Shown: positions 34,548 through 47,060 of the stretch, piece by piece | How positions within the stretch are numbered: position 1 is the stretch's first letter | Layout of the letters: the number at the start of each line of letters is the position of its first letter | DNA from: Eremophila alpestris peregrina | Lineage: Eukaryota; Chordata; Aves; Passeriformes; Alaudidae | Reading direction: 5' to 3' | DNA: 64,000 nt | NCBI GenBank assembly: GCA_009792885.1 | Contig: WMCF01000121.1 | Location: forward strand, 1,560,909 to 1,624,908 | Translations under genes and position numbers: made by a program | Notes under the pieces: generated by a model | Told to the model about the DNA's origin: nothing | The model's database searches: none | What the model saw: only the letters and a program-made list of their open reading frames with translations

Positions 34548-36775
34548 AGTGCCTCAGACTCCAGAAAATCCACAGAAAAGTTGTTTGAAGGAATTATCAA
34601 CATAATGTCGGGTGTAGGGGGCAGAGGATGAAAGGAATATAATAACCATATTTCTGGGGACTGGCCCATCATCTGACCACATAAAATGAGTAGAGGGAAT
34701 TTGGTATTGAATACACAGAAAGACCTCTGCAGACATCTGCAGGAGGACCTAGTCAGCCACAGATGCTGCAGGTGACTGGCAGTCAACTTTAGCAAAAGAT
34801 ACAATGAAGATGTACATGTAACAACTCACAGAGCTCATTAGATATTTCAAAGCTAACTAAGGAACAATGAAAGCTGAGAAATATTCTCATATGTGTAAGT
34901 ACAGTCTTACTAAAGGTTCACGTAGTTCAGTTTTCTTGTTAATCACTGCCATGTTATCTACAGTTTCAAACAGTCTTTTATAATCTTTCTGATCTGTGAG
35001 AAAAATAAGTAACATAAAGAAGCGTTCCTTTTCTTTGTGGTCACTGGGATATTCAGCTGCTCTTTCAATACCCTGCACCACAGTTCATTTTTCTAGGATG
35101 TGCACAAATTTTTTTAGGAACTGATGGCAAAGGAGGAAAAGAACTATCTTGCATGGATCAGCTTAACCAAGTACAGCTCCACGTACTGTGGAGAAATTGC
35201 CTAAACCCTCAGTGTTTATGCAAGGGATTTCTAAATGTACTCTAGGCAAACTTGACATACATGAAACCACATAGGTCACACTGAATTTTGTACTTTCTTA
35301 TCATACACAGACCAATGACTCAGTACTTAAACTTTTTAAAGCCTAAATTCAGTAATCTTGAATATTTCTTTCCTATTTTCAGTGGAACAGTATGGCTTAC
35401 AGTCATACCAGAGAATTCATAGCCAAATCTGCCCTAAATCCCAGCAGTCTGGCAGTTTCCTTCTCTCTTTACTCCCCTGGAGGACTGCAATTTCTGAATT
35501 ACCATTTTCATTGATGTTTCCAGCTTTAATGAGCAAGATGGCTCATCCAGTGTTTAAGTTACTACAGTATCAAGTTTTAGGACAGAGAAGCACGAATTTA
35601 TTTCTAACTTGTGCATTATAAAGACAATTTGCTATCATAGGGAGATGGTATTTCTTCCATTCTTTTTTGTAGTTATGCAAACTGTAAAGGAGAGGTACCA
35701 CAGCCTTAAGAAGATCACAGGCAGCCTGAAAGCTCCAGCTCAGTAACATATGTAGCTAATTGTTATCTTTGTTAGTACAAGCAAGCTACTTAGTCCTGCC
35801 TGTAATACAGAAAATTAAAGACCATATATAAAAAGAGGACATGCAAAAGCCACCCACTTCTGCAATAAAGAAAATGTGATTAATTGCTAGATGTGTTGCC
35901 AAAGAAAGATTTGCTTGTGGTAATTATAGAAAAATATAACCTTCCATGGGCAGAGAGTAATAAAATAAGGATAAAAATAGGTATTGGAGCACAGCAGATG
36001 CAGGAAAACTATTGCAAAGCCTTTAAGTTATCAAAGTGCCCTTCCTGGCTACTTTTTCCAATCCTTCCTAATCAGTTGGAGGTTTTTGTTTACTTATTCA
36101 TTTCCATCTGGAACAATGGTTGCTATCAAGGACAGGAGGCCCAGAAGAATACCTCTTTTTAATAATAAATATACTTCCACCTTGATGTATTTATCTCAAA
36201 AAATAAAGAGTTCACTGATGAGCATGGATTTAGAGAGGGTCCATTTCTTTCCAGGCAACTGTCCTTGGCTTTGATTTGTTTGCTTTTGCCTCTTAATGCT
36301 TTTTCCTGGACTTACAATAATAAAACCCTTCCCACTGTTCTTATGTTTGCATAAGTAGTGGCTGTCGATAGTGCTAGCTGGCAGGAAAGCTGCTCAGTTT
36401 TAAACATATGTAAAGGCTTTTAATATTCAGTTTTGACTTAATTTTCTACTTAGGAACATATTCTTCTTATTTCCAATGTGAAAACAAATAACAGTATGCA
36501 CTTTTTCTTCCATTGCCCTATGCGTTAGTTAAATGGAGGGCTGAGGCGGTTGAAGCACTCACTCACTTTGCATTAATGTCCATATAATGGAGAAGAGGAT
36601 ATAAGGTGTTCCTCCACTCCCCAATGTGGTGAACTTTCTCATGTAGGGAAGAAAGAAACATCTCAGGCTGATAATCCTAAATTACTCAGGTAAAGGGAGA
36701 GTGGTTACTCTGAAAACGCAGATACATTAACTGTGATAAATAAGATCCAAGCTAAGATCCCAGATTAGAATATTA

Positions 36776-37797
36776 TGTTGAAATGTTTAACTGTTAAAAA
36801 GGTTTGGAATGTCCCAAGTTGTCCAGGTTTATATGTACCTTACGTGTTTTGTACCTCAAATTCTTTTACCCCAGTTAAACCCCCCCCAGGACACGCCTGG
36901 CATGGCCCTCTCCCCGCCAGCCCGCCGCCTCCTCTCCCGGCTCTGTCCGTGCTGGTCCGCCCTGCCTCTTCGGCGCGGCGAAACGGCCCGCACCGACCCT
37001 TCCTACCCCGTCGGGCGTCTCCGCCGGGCCCCTCCCCCCTTTTTTTCCCTTAGCCTGGGGCGGTACGCGCCGACCCCCGTCCGAGCCGCGGAAGGGCCCA
37101 GCCGCGGCTTTCCCCGGCGCGGCCCCGCCGGCGGCACCGGCCCCTTCTCCGGCGCTGGCACTGCCGGTCCGCCCCCCATCCCCCCTCCCTCCCCGCCACC
37201 CCCCGCCGGCCCGCCGGGCTGCTCTGTCCGCTCCCCCAGGTGTTTGCAGCCGCCGTAAAGCCGCGTGGAGCTCGGGATTTCGCCATTCCGAAGCTGTACA
37301 CGTGGTCGCTTCAGTCGAGTGGAAAAGTCACCGCCCATTTCCGCCTCCCTCACCGCCTAGAAACCCCCACCTCCACATGCAGATAAGCTGTGCTCCCAAG
37401 TGCCCTTTGCGCCCGAGAATGAGTCCGGAACCGAAAAACTCTTAATTATAACGAGCTTAATCAAAATAAAAGAATACAAAGAATACCATTGTACCAACAG
37501 GGACCTAGTGACTGCTAGCTCACTCACCACCCATCTCGCCGTGACCCCAAAGGAGCTTCAAAAGAGGGACAACCCGAGACCAAGGAGACCAGAGTTGAGT
37601 TCCTGGCAGCTCCCGTGAGGCAGAACTCCCTGGCGTGCACTGCAGGGCAGGCCTGAATCTACCTCCTCCCCTGGCGGAGCAGCGGCGTTGGCACCATCCC
37701 TAGACCTTTCGAGCCATCTGCTTTTTAATTAAGGCTTTTAAAGGAGTAAAATCACTTCTCCTGCCCAATTTATTTATATTATTAACTAATTTCAACA
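36776..37797 (+). mobile_element. CpG-rich element with LTR-like ends (probable solo LTR)
   Basis: The 1022-bp element begins TGTTGAAAT and ends ATTTCAACA, a perfect 9-bp terminal inverted repeat with TG...CA ends. The left part (GGAATGTCCCAAG, TTTTGTACCTCAAATTCTTTT, AGGACACGCCTGGCATGG) and the right part (CTTTTTAATTAAGGCTTTTAAAGGAG) resemble avian LTR sequence I recognise only loosely. Between them, 36890-37330 is very GC-rich with many CpGs, TATA-poor and promoter-like. No 5-bp duplication is visible (TATTA versus TTCAC). A host CpG-island promoter is the alternative. Frames of up to 149 codons here reflect GC composition. Confidence 0.6.
36890..37330. promoter_or_regulatory. CpG-island-like GC-rich core
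   Basis: This is the only strongly CpG-rich block in the window, with dense CG dinucleotides such as TTCGGCGCGGCGAAACGG and GGTACGCGCCGACC, and GGGCGG/CCGCCC-type words that match Sp1-like sites. It sits inside the element with LTR-like ends. Promoter activity is inference. Confidence 0.5.
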
Positions 37798-38389
37798 TTC
37801 ACTTTTCTTGTATGAGAAGAACCACAGCCAATCAGTGGTTTCTATACCCTCAGGCTCACACCCCCTCTTAGCAACAAAAAAAGAAGTTAAAACAAACAAG
37901 CTAGCAAAATCAACACTGATCTCAGATAAATACTTGCATTTGAAATATAATGTGAAAATAGAGAAGAAAAGGTAATTTTTTTAATGGATTTTAAAAAGTT
38001 TCTCCAAAGAAAATTTTATTCAAATGAGGTATTGAATGGGAATCTTAAGTTAGAAATCAAATGCAATTGTTCCTGGAACATACTGGCATGTTATCATGCT
38101 TCAGGCTAGCTTTTTTTAAAACCTGCTTTCAATGTTCAAAAGAGTTCTAGATGGCTGTAAACCTCAGAGGAAGATACCTGATCACAGGGGGGTTTGGCAG
38201 GCCTCATATCTGAATGTATTGTGTGAATACCATATCAGGTATTGTGGCACATAAAAAATTCAGCACATAGACTAACTGGTACAAAAAAGATTCAGAGTCA
38301 TGGCTAAAATCTCTCAAGGGCAATGCAAGGCCCTCTGTGCAGCTGCAAAGGCTGAGTCCCAGGACAGAGCAGCCTAAGTCCATGGGGAG
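37798..38389. other. Non-coding spacer
   Basis: AT-rich sequence with nothing recognised, leading into a purine-rich tetranucleotide tract. Confidence 0.5.
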
Positions 38390-38897
38390 GGGAGGCAGGA
38401 AGGCAGTTTGGAAGGCAGTTTAGAAGGCAGGCAGACAGGAAGGCAGGAAGGCAGGAAGGAAGGCGCGGAGGGANNNNNNNNNNNNNNNNNNNNNNNNNNN
38501 NNNNNNNNNNNNNNNNNNNNNNNNNNNNNNNNNNNNNNNNNNNNNNNNNNNNNNNNNNNNNNNNNNNNNNNNNNNNNNNNNNNNNNNNNNNNNNNNNNNN
38601 NNNNNNNNNNNNNNNNNNNNNNNNNNNNNNNNNNNNNNNNNNNNNNNNNNNNNNNNNNNNNNNNNNNNNNNNNNNNNNNNNNNNNNNNNNNNNNNNNNNN
38701 NNNNNNNNNNNNNNNNNNNNNNNNNNNNNNNNNNNNNNNNNNNNNNNNNNNNNNNNNNNNNNNNNNNNNNNNNNNNNNNNNNNNNNNNNNNNNNNNNNNA
38801 GAAAAGAAAAGAAAAGAAAAGAAAAGAAAAGAAAAGAAAAGAAAAGAAAAGAAAAGAAAAGAAAAGAAAAGAAAAGAAAAGAAAAGAAAAGAAAAGA
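38390..38897 (+). repeat. Purine-rich microsatellites around a 326-base assembly gap
   Basis: Left of the gap is a degenerate GGAA/GGCA tetranucleotide tract (38390-38473). The N run is 38474-38799. Right of it is a clean GAAAA pentanucleotide array, about 19 units (38800-38897). The gap probably hides more array of one or both kinds, and its true length is unknown. Open frames across it are artefacts of the Ns and the repeat. Confidence 0.95.
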
Positions 38898-40481
38898 GCC
38901 ATCAATTTGTTTAGTCATAATTCCAAGGGATCTCTGAAGAGATCATTTGTGTCCTTTCTCCAGAAAAAATACAAATCTCTTTAGTAATCTCTACCTGTAA
39001 GGCACAAGTGTGAAGGTTGTTATGAAGTGTCAGAAACTTACAGAAACAATGATTCCATGGTATGGCAGCACAAGGGTTTGGCCTGTGGAAAACACTGAAG
39101 AGAAAGATTAAAACCAAAAGCACAGAAGAAAGAATACAAGGAATCTGAAGAATAGGTGTTCCCTCTTTCCTACAGAGGGAAAGACTAAGACAAAGACTGT
39201 CTCTTGCATAAATTGCCTAATCCTAGAGAAAGATGTCCTAAACCTGCTAGGCTGTGCAGAAGCGTGATGGAAAAATGTTTGCATCTTGACCTCATGGAAA
39301 AATATGGCTGCGTTTTCCCCTTTCAAGTCAATTTAAGTTTTCTATTCCAATTAATTCCCACTGCCTTTTATGAAAAAATACACTAGAAGACAAATCTGTG
39401 TCATAATGCTGAATTGGTGTAGCAGTCTATTTTATATAATTTTAAATTCCTCTAATATCTAATATTCTGTTGAAGCATCCAAAGTGCGTCAATATCATGT
39501 TGTATGGCTTTCTGAATACTGAGTTCCCAAAGGACGAGAATGTCTTGATGTTTCTTGTTAAAAAGGCTATAGTTAAATACAAGTCTTGCAAAGTGTTAAA
39601 AAAATTGTAGGATATTTTTGTCTAGAACTAAGTATTATGAATTTCAACTAATATTTAGAAGCTCAATTTTAAACTTTTCTTTAAATCATGATCAGACTGT
39701 GACATTAAAAAAAAAAGTGGCCTGCTCCATATTAGCTTGACAGTCATCTGTAGGAGTAAAGCTAGGTTGCTGCAGTAAAGGTGTTTGACATTACTGAAAT
39801 CAGCTTCATGCTAAGAACTCAGGGCTTGAGCCCCAGCAGCTTCTTTTCTGTCCTTATTTTGAGTCATTGAGAGCTCAAAAAACAATGAGTAGCTTTTTCA
39901 AGGTATTGAGAAATAGGAGCACTAACAATGAGGAGAATGAATTAAGACATATATTACCTATAGCTTGAAATCAAAGCACTTCAGTACTTCAATTAGGGTG
40001 AAGGTTGTCTCCCTTCTAGCACATTCAGTGAAAAACCTGTTCCCAGGTGTTGTCCCATTCCCATATCTAGCAAGAAAACCAAGGATACTGCTACATTCAA
40101 AGTGAAAAATATTTTCTGTGTTTGCCTAGGTCTCTCACTATTGTTGCTATGGTGTTAACAAAAGCCTGGATTCCATGCACCATACATACTCATTGTACTC
40201 CACAAAGGATCAGTGGGAAAAATGAGACATATTTGAGATTCACAATAGAATCAAAATCTTTCCAAAGTAGAGGCAGTGTTATTGTGTTGACGCATGGTCA
40301 AGCTGAAGGTGAAAAATAACCTAAATGATCACAAAACCCCCACTTATTTTCTTGCCATTGCTGATTTGATTAATTTTCAATTACTTCTGCTCTAAAAAAA
40401 TCTATGAAAAAGTTAGGCTAAGAAATTATTTGTCCCATTTTCTTTAAGCAAAAGGTCTGTTTAGATGACTGCCATACCAAG

Positions 40482-40519
40482 AAATAATAATAATAATAAA
40501 TTATAAAAATAATAATAAT
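40482..40519. repeat. AAT trinucleotide microsatellite
   Basis: Two runs of AAT/TAA units (about five and four units) are separated by TTATAAAA. Confidence 0.85.
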
Positions 40520-42224
40520 TTAAAAATACAATAAAGCTCTTATCTAATTTAAATGGAACTCAGAAAAAGTTTATAAAATGTCATAGCTATATATTATATA
40601 TCATTATGAAGTGAACGGGATTTGAAAAATCTTGGCTGCTTATCCAAAATGGTTTTACACAACTGCATAATGGTTTGAGGCTTATACAGAAACTAAACAT
40701 TTGAACTCAAAAAGAATGTGAGTGTTGTCTGTAGCAATTTCACAAAACATAAAAGGAAAAATGTGGAAGCTAAAGACCAGTTCAGCAAGTTAGTTCATCC
40801 AACTATACTTCTCTGCCCATCAGAAAACTTTTAAAAACTTTTCTAACTTACTCCTTCTTATTCACTCATTTTGTTTCCCTGTCTTGTCTGGCTACATGCA
40901 CATATTTTAAATAGCATAGGTGAGGGTCTAGTGATTATTTGTCCATCAAACCACCCAGTTTGTCCCCACATGGCAATAATTTTAATATTATTGCTTTCAA
41001 TTCTTGGTTCAGGCCCTGTACAGAGGCACCCCTACAGGTAGAAGAGCTGGGGAAAGGAAAAGACAGAGATATCACTTTGCATCATAATAATGCCATTAGA
41101 ACAGGTAATTTCACTGCATCTACAAGCAATTATGCCAAAATAGATCTGTTTGTATCACTGTGTACACTCCCATATGCACACCTAGTGTTGCACTGCAAAG
41201 GAGGGAAAGGCAGTGTTAGGTTCTGTGAGGACAGGCCAGCTCTTTTCTGATAGAGAGCAAAGCATGAGCATATTCAGAAAAACATATGTATGTTTTTCTC
41301 TTTTCTCCTGTGCTTGGATGTGATGGGCAGAAACTAACATTAAATATATAAAAAATAGATTTCCTATAATTTTTTTATATCTTGAAATTGACAGATGATG
41401 AGGAAAGCTAAGGTATTTTTTCTAGTCTAAGACTAATATGTAAAAAAAAAAAGAAAAAAACCTTTTTTTTTTACGTTGACATATTGTCAGACTGGCAAGA
41501 ATGAAATTTTTAATGTATGAGTATATAAATGCATATGTGTTTGTGTATGTTACATGTTCTTAAGAACATTTTATTGACGAAAGTGATTCTGAAACTGAGA
41601 CAACTACTATATTGTGAGTTCCTTTATGATTCACATAACTGTGATTCTTCTACTTTGGCAAGTTGTACCGACACGTTTCTTGGACCCTTCCTCCAAGAAT
41701 GTTTCCCTTTCATTATCTGGCTTTCTGTCTTCTCCACTCTCAACAGCCTCTAGCTAAATCTCAGATCTATCATAAACAAGAGACTGGGTCAGATGACTGC
41801 AAACCAGAATAGCCTGCACATAACAAAGAGGATTTACGTTGGCAGTCCTGCCATAGGAGGTCTAGCTGTGAAAGCTTCCATTCTGCCCATGTCAGAGTTC
41901 ACTTCTGTTTGAATAGGCATGACTTAATAACTGTGCCTTGAAGTGCTGCTGTGTGCATTTCTCTTGAGAACTTCTGTGGAGTTTTAGATTATATCAGAAT
42001 TTATACTGGATCATTCAGTGGCCAGATTTCTGATATAGCTGAACAAGTAAAATGATCAGCTGTTATCCAAGAAATATTCTATCTTAACACAGAGAACATT
42101 CAACATTCTTCAAACAGAAACATTGAACAAAACTCCTATATGAAAGAGAGGAAGTGGGTTTTTTTGGTCATTATATGAAAACTTCAAACTTGTTTGAATG
42201 CCTGAACTTTGAACCAGTCATTGT

Positions 42225-42302
42225 AGTGGTGGAGGGGGATGGAGGAGACAGGGGCAGAGGGGGCGGGGGGAGGGGGGGGGATGGGAGGGGCAGGGGAAGG
42301 AA
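42225..42302 (+). repeat. G-rich low-complexity tract with quadruplex potential
   Basis: Almost all purine on plus, with many runs of three or more G separated by one to five bases, including GGGGGG and a run of nine G. This satisfies the usual G-quadruplex pattern several times over. The Gly/Arg-rich frame it encodes is compositional. Confidence 0.85.
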
Positions 42303-45300
42303 ACAAAAAACCCCACCACAGAAAAAAGAAAAAGACCCAAACCAGAGGCACAGTAATCATTTTATTGGGGTATCAATTCTAACATCTTAAATCCTGGAGT
42401 CATGTAAAAGCAGTACAATTGTTGGTTTCTCTGTGAAAGTTAAGACCAACTCCGGCAGAAAGAGTGATTCCTACTGGCATCTGAAAAGAGCCTGTAAAAC
42501 CACTTTTAAGGAAAAAAAAAACCAGACACAATAAATCTCACCTGTTTCCTAACACACTCTTTTCTTTGATTGGAAACAGAAGTGCCTGTTGCCAGATTTA
42601 GTATTTCCTCCCCTCCTACATGTGTCATTGGAGGAAATATAAAGGTGACTGTTCCATGCAGTTTCCTGTGAGGTTCCTCTGAGAGTTCATGGTAGAGAAG
42701 AAAAACTCAAAGGTCAGGGACATGTACCATGTTAGGATGCTAAGGAATGCAGTCACTGTTACCCCCATTAGAGCATAGTATAAATTTTTCACATAATCTT
42801 GCAAATCAAAGGTAAATCTGCTTAGATTAGACTATTTTGATAAAATGTATGGCAGTGAGAAAAAAATGGCTATGCAGTTGGTACATAGAGGGGTGGAGAT
42901 TTGGATTACAAAGACATTATTTACATTGTTTTCTCAACATATATTATCAATTATTCTAATGAAGTCCTTGATTTACACTCTGACACCTAGGAATATTATC
43001 CCACTTAAAAAAACCCCCATGTGTTTCAGTAGCAGATATATGGATAATGTGATAGTATTTTCATTTAGTAGAGATTGTTATGTATTTAGAGAGAAGAAAT
43101 CCCATGACATTTGGAGATTTGTGAGGTAAAGGAGCCTGACAAAAAATGTGTGTGAGAAAACATGGATTTGAAAAATTATTGAATTATCATTTAAAATTCT
43201 ATTTTAAAAATATTATCAATAGCTTTCATAGTGAAAGTGTGTATATCAAAAGAAAGGGGACAAGAACTCCCAGAAAGACATTTTTCTGTAGCACTGTTGA
43301 TCTCTCAAAAAAATCAGTGTCAGAAGACTAAAAGTCCTTGGCTATGGTACAAAATCTAACTTTCTTTCCAGGCCTTCAAGCCTCTATATGATAAAAAAAT
43401 CTCTCCATACACCTTCATCTCTTCTCATGTTCTACTCTATTCCTTATAAAACCACTGATGGCTTTAATTGTAATAAATTAATCCTTTATGCATTTCCCAC
43501 ACAGACACTAATTTCAGTGTCTCTTTCATGATTTTCCCTTTGTATTGTGACTAAGCTTGTTCATTAAGTTACAGTTTTTGCCTTCTCCAAATTCACTTTA
43601 AAATCTCATTTATGCTTTGCTGCTTATAATAACAGAAAGTAAAAATAATCAGTCCCATTGATAAATAAGCAGTAACTAAATGTTTACAGTTTGCATATTC
43701 CTCAGCTAACAGGCCACTAAGGCTGCTGACATAATTTTCCTCTCTTGCTTTTCTTCTTCTCCTTTATTGAGGTGATAATAATAAACTTAGGTTTGACATG
43801 AACAATCTTTTGGAGCTTGGTTTTGTTGTTTTGGTGGGGGGTCTTGACATATGAAACACTTCAGTATCCTCAATACAAAACTGAATTATTTAAATTTCAT
43901 ATTGTCCCAAGACAGGTTAGTTGTACCAAACTCACCCTCTTTTGCTGATAACATACTTGGAAAATTTGTCTTTTCTAGATTGCCATGGCCATAATGTTCC
44001 TTTGATTCAGTACTTCTTGTCACATGGAACTACTGCGGTACACAATTGCCATCACAGTCAAACAGGCTGTCATAGAGCAAAAAGCAGGACCCTGAGACAC
44101 ATCTTTGAACCACCTGTTTTTCTATTTATATCCTTTGCCTGTTACTTAATGAACTTAAGGATGACCAAACTATCATTTATATTATTTGCATTGCTTTATT
44201 AGGCTTCCCTGTGGTAGAACATCTTAAACTTAAAGATATTTAAAATTTCTGGTAAGGTTGGGCAGTACAATGCATGAGTAAATAAAGTGCAACTCACAAA
44301 GAGTAAACGGCAGCAAATTATGGACTCAATATCATACTGGAACACATCCCAAAAGCAGCGTCACTAAATTCTTCTTACCACACGATATTTTGCTGGTCTG
44401 TATTAATCAACTACTTCTAAAGAACTTTATTATTATTGCTGCTTTTTGAATGGACCTAGGTTGGTCCAAAGCTTCAATATTTATCAAATTCCAGTTGTAG
44501 AAAATGTTGTTATGGAACTGGTAAAACCACTGAATTAATTCAAGACGAAGTGAGTGCTTATCTTCTTTTGTTTACAAGCATTGTTTTGTTATTGAAAATA
44601 AAGCTGAAAATTTCAAATTCTGGATGTAACAAAAACTCTTTTCCAGTGTGACTCTTTCTAAAAGAAAAGTTAACAAATTAGAAACATTAGTGCTTAACCT
44701 GATGTAATAATTCAAGACCACTGGTTAATCCAGGACATAAAATTATAATAGGGTAAAACATAATAAATTGAGCATCAAATGGGAGAAAGATGTAAGAGGA
44801 TCTGAGTTCATAATTGCCACCCTACAGTGGAATGTACCTTGGTCACCCCCTGATTTATAAGCCAGCAGCAAAGCAATTTCAGAACTAAATGCATATTTTT
44901 AATTCATTCTTGGCAAGTTCACTTCCATATCTGCCAGATGCTCTGCATTTTGCAGTAGCAATCTGAATCTCTTGTCTGTTATAATATTTCCTCCCATGCT
45001 AAACAGATCCATTCATGCTAAAGATCTATATGCTTGTTGATGTACAAACGAGCAATCCAGCAGGCTAAACTGGCAAGATCAGACCAGCAAAAAGTTTTTA
45101 TTACAGATTTTTAGATGGGCATTTTCTGACTCCTGTAAGTAGCTCAAGGTAGAAATGCACCACTGCAGACTGCAATTGCTTTGCCTTTAGCTGAATGGCT
45201 ACAACAGCATTTTGTGCCAGATTCCTCCAGAGGTTCATGCTTTTTAAAGCTTGAATCATGGTACTTCTGCCATTGCTGGAAAAAGCTAAGCAGAGAGAGA

Positions 45301-46122
45301 AGTGGAAATTGTTGGAGCAGCTGCCACCTGTGCTATATATTATTGAGCGGAAGCTGCTGTCATCTCAATTTTCTGTGCTTTTATATATCAGGAGACCCAC
45401 ACCAACCCAGCCCATCATGTATTTTTTACAATGTCTCAAAAGGGCTTTGGCCCTTGTAACCATTGTTAGTGTTCCAGGGTCACAGTTTGAAAAGGTCTTT
45501 ATAACCCAATAATAAATTTTACTGGTGGTAGCTTTCACTGTAGTTTTTTGAGACAAAAGGAAAATAAGTTGGAAAAACAGAAAAATGGAAAACCTTGAGC
45601 CGGGTTTTTCAGTGTTATAGATTACATCTTTTGCTAAAGTAATTTAAGAAAGTCTTGGCAGTGTCCATTCATGGATAGTGACAACAAGGCCTTTCACCAG
45701 AACTAAAGACTCTTTCTAAGATTATTTCTTATGCAGACAATCTAGCTTTACACCTAAGCTCTTGTTTTAAACTATGTTGTTTTGCAAAGTATTAAAAGAG
45801 CTGCACACCAATAGCTTCCATTTGGAAATTTTGTCATGTCATTTAACTATTAGATTAGGTTGCTAGCTTTAAGCAACCCCACTTGAAAATCATTACTTAT
45901 TAAGTCATGATTAAGGGTTGATTTTTGCTGCAGACATAAAACCACAAAAGAAATTTTCTGCTTCCTGATTCATGTTGATACCTGCATTTAGTTATATCAA
46001 TCTGGATGGAGCCAGATGAAAGCATTGATGAACTTTTGTGTGTGCTGCCTGCAGTATATGAAAATACATACATTTCCAAATTTCTTTTAAAAAGTAACTA
46101 ATAATGTATTCAATACCTGCTT

Positions 46123-46154
46123 ATTGCAATGTCTTGCTATTTAGACATTGCAAT
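46123..46154. repeat. Perfect 12-bp inverted repeat built on ATTGCAAT
   Basis: ATTGCAATGTCT at 46123-46134 is the exact reverse complement of 46143-46154, with an 8-base loop. Each arm holds the palindrome ATTGCAAT, close to the C/EBP consensus. Binding is not shown. Confidence 0.75.
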
Positions 46155-46439
46155 GCCAAAATACTGATCATAATGTGTTTTTCATTGCCATCTCTAGAAA
46201 AGACACAAACAAACCTCCTAATGGAAAACAAATGCAAAGGCAGGAAGAGCATGCATTTTAAGTGGGGATGACTTCTAGAAAAACAGCTTAAATAAGAAAG
46301 AAAACATGCCCAATTGCTAGATTCTGGTACTCTAGATAGTACAAAATATACATCAGAAACTTAAGGCTCCTGTTCATGTTTATGAGTATCTTAGGTTGCT
46401 ATGCAAGATGTAACCGAAAATATGTATTCTATTACCATC

Positions 46440-47060
46440 TGTTAAAACCAGGTGAGGCAGTGTTCTTTATCTCTGCCAAGACCCATCCTCCCTCCAGGGG
46501 AATATCTGCTTATTAATGAGCCATTGAGGCTCACTGCATGACTGATAAAATCACCTCAGCCCACTGTGAGATGCTCCACACAAGGGGAGGAGCCCAGCAT
46601 TCCTACGTGGATAAAGATCTGAGAGTCAGAACACCAGAGCAGCCTTTTGCACTGGATTCCCAGTTCAAAGGAATCTTGGACCCATCTCACCACCACTGGA
46701 TCTGCAGAGGAAAATCACACCCTTCTACAGGATCATTGCTTCAACAGAACTACATCTGTCACTCCAGGAGGACTGCAGCCACAATTTATTTGGTCTGCAA
46801 CCAACACCATGACCAACATGGTTATTATTATTAGGTTGTATTCTGACTGTCAGTGTTTTCTCTTTGTTTGTTTGGGGTCTTTTTGTACTACTACACCTTT
46901 ATTTTAATTTTGCTAGTAAAGAACTGTTATTCCTATCCCCATATCTTTGTCTGAGAGCCCCTTGATTTCAAAATTATAATAATTCAGAGGGAGGAGTTTT
47001 ACATCTTCAAGGGAGGCTCCTGCCTTCTTTAGCAGACACTTGTCTTTCCAGACCAAGACA
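46440..47060 (+). mobile_element. Solo LTR, plus sense
   Basis: The 621-bp element starts TGTTAAAACCAGG and ends GACCAAGACA. A TATA-like GGATAAAG lies near 46610 and the R/U5 part includes AAAGAACTGTTATTCCTAT. The same family is present as the truncated copy at 5099-5523, and the U5 end recurs at 6152-6290 on minus. No target duplication is seen: the five bases before are CCATC and the five after are GGGAG. The flank may have been rearranged, or one end may be misplaced by a few bases. Confidence 0.85.

Larger units (their letters stand above)
31471..36775. other. AT-rich non-coding stretch
   Basis: No supported gene. It contains an A/C-rich low-complexity tract (32227-32295), a TA microsatellite (33239-33261) and a G/T-rich tract (34469-34547). 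A minus-strand open frame of 132 codons (32907-32509) has no recognisable domain and is most likely chance. Confidence 0.5.
38898..46439. other. AT-rich non-coding stretch
   Basis: About 7.5 kb with no supported gene, LTR or CR1 copy. It includes an AAT microsatellite (40482-40519), adjoining poly-A and poly-T runs (41442-41472), a G-rich tract (42225-42302) and an inverted repeat (46123-46154). Confidence 0.5.

Noticed and set aside
36809..37258. 149-codon Pro/Ala/Arg-rich frame
   Set aside because: It lies in the CpG-rich element. GC-rich DNA has few stops, and no domain or splice context is seen.
38304..38918. Open frames of 161-204 codons across the first gap, and 153-171 codons across the second
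   Set aside because: They consist of undetermined residues and microsatellite translation, and the Ns hide any stops.
40939..41250. 103-codon plus-strand frame
   Set aside because: Mixed composition, no domain, no homology recognised.
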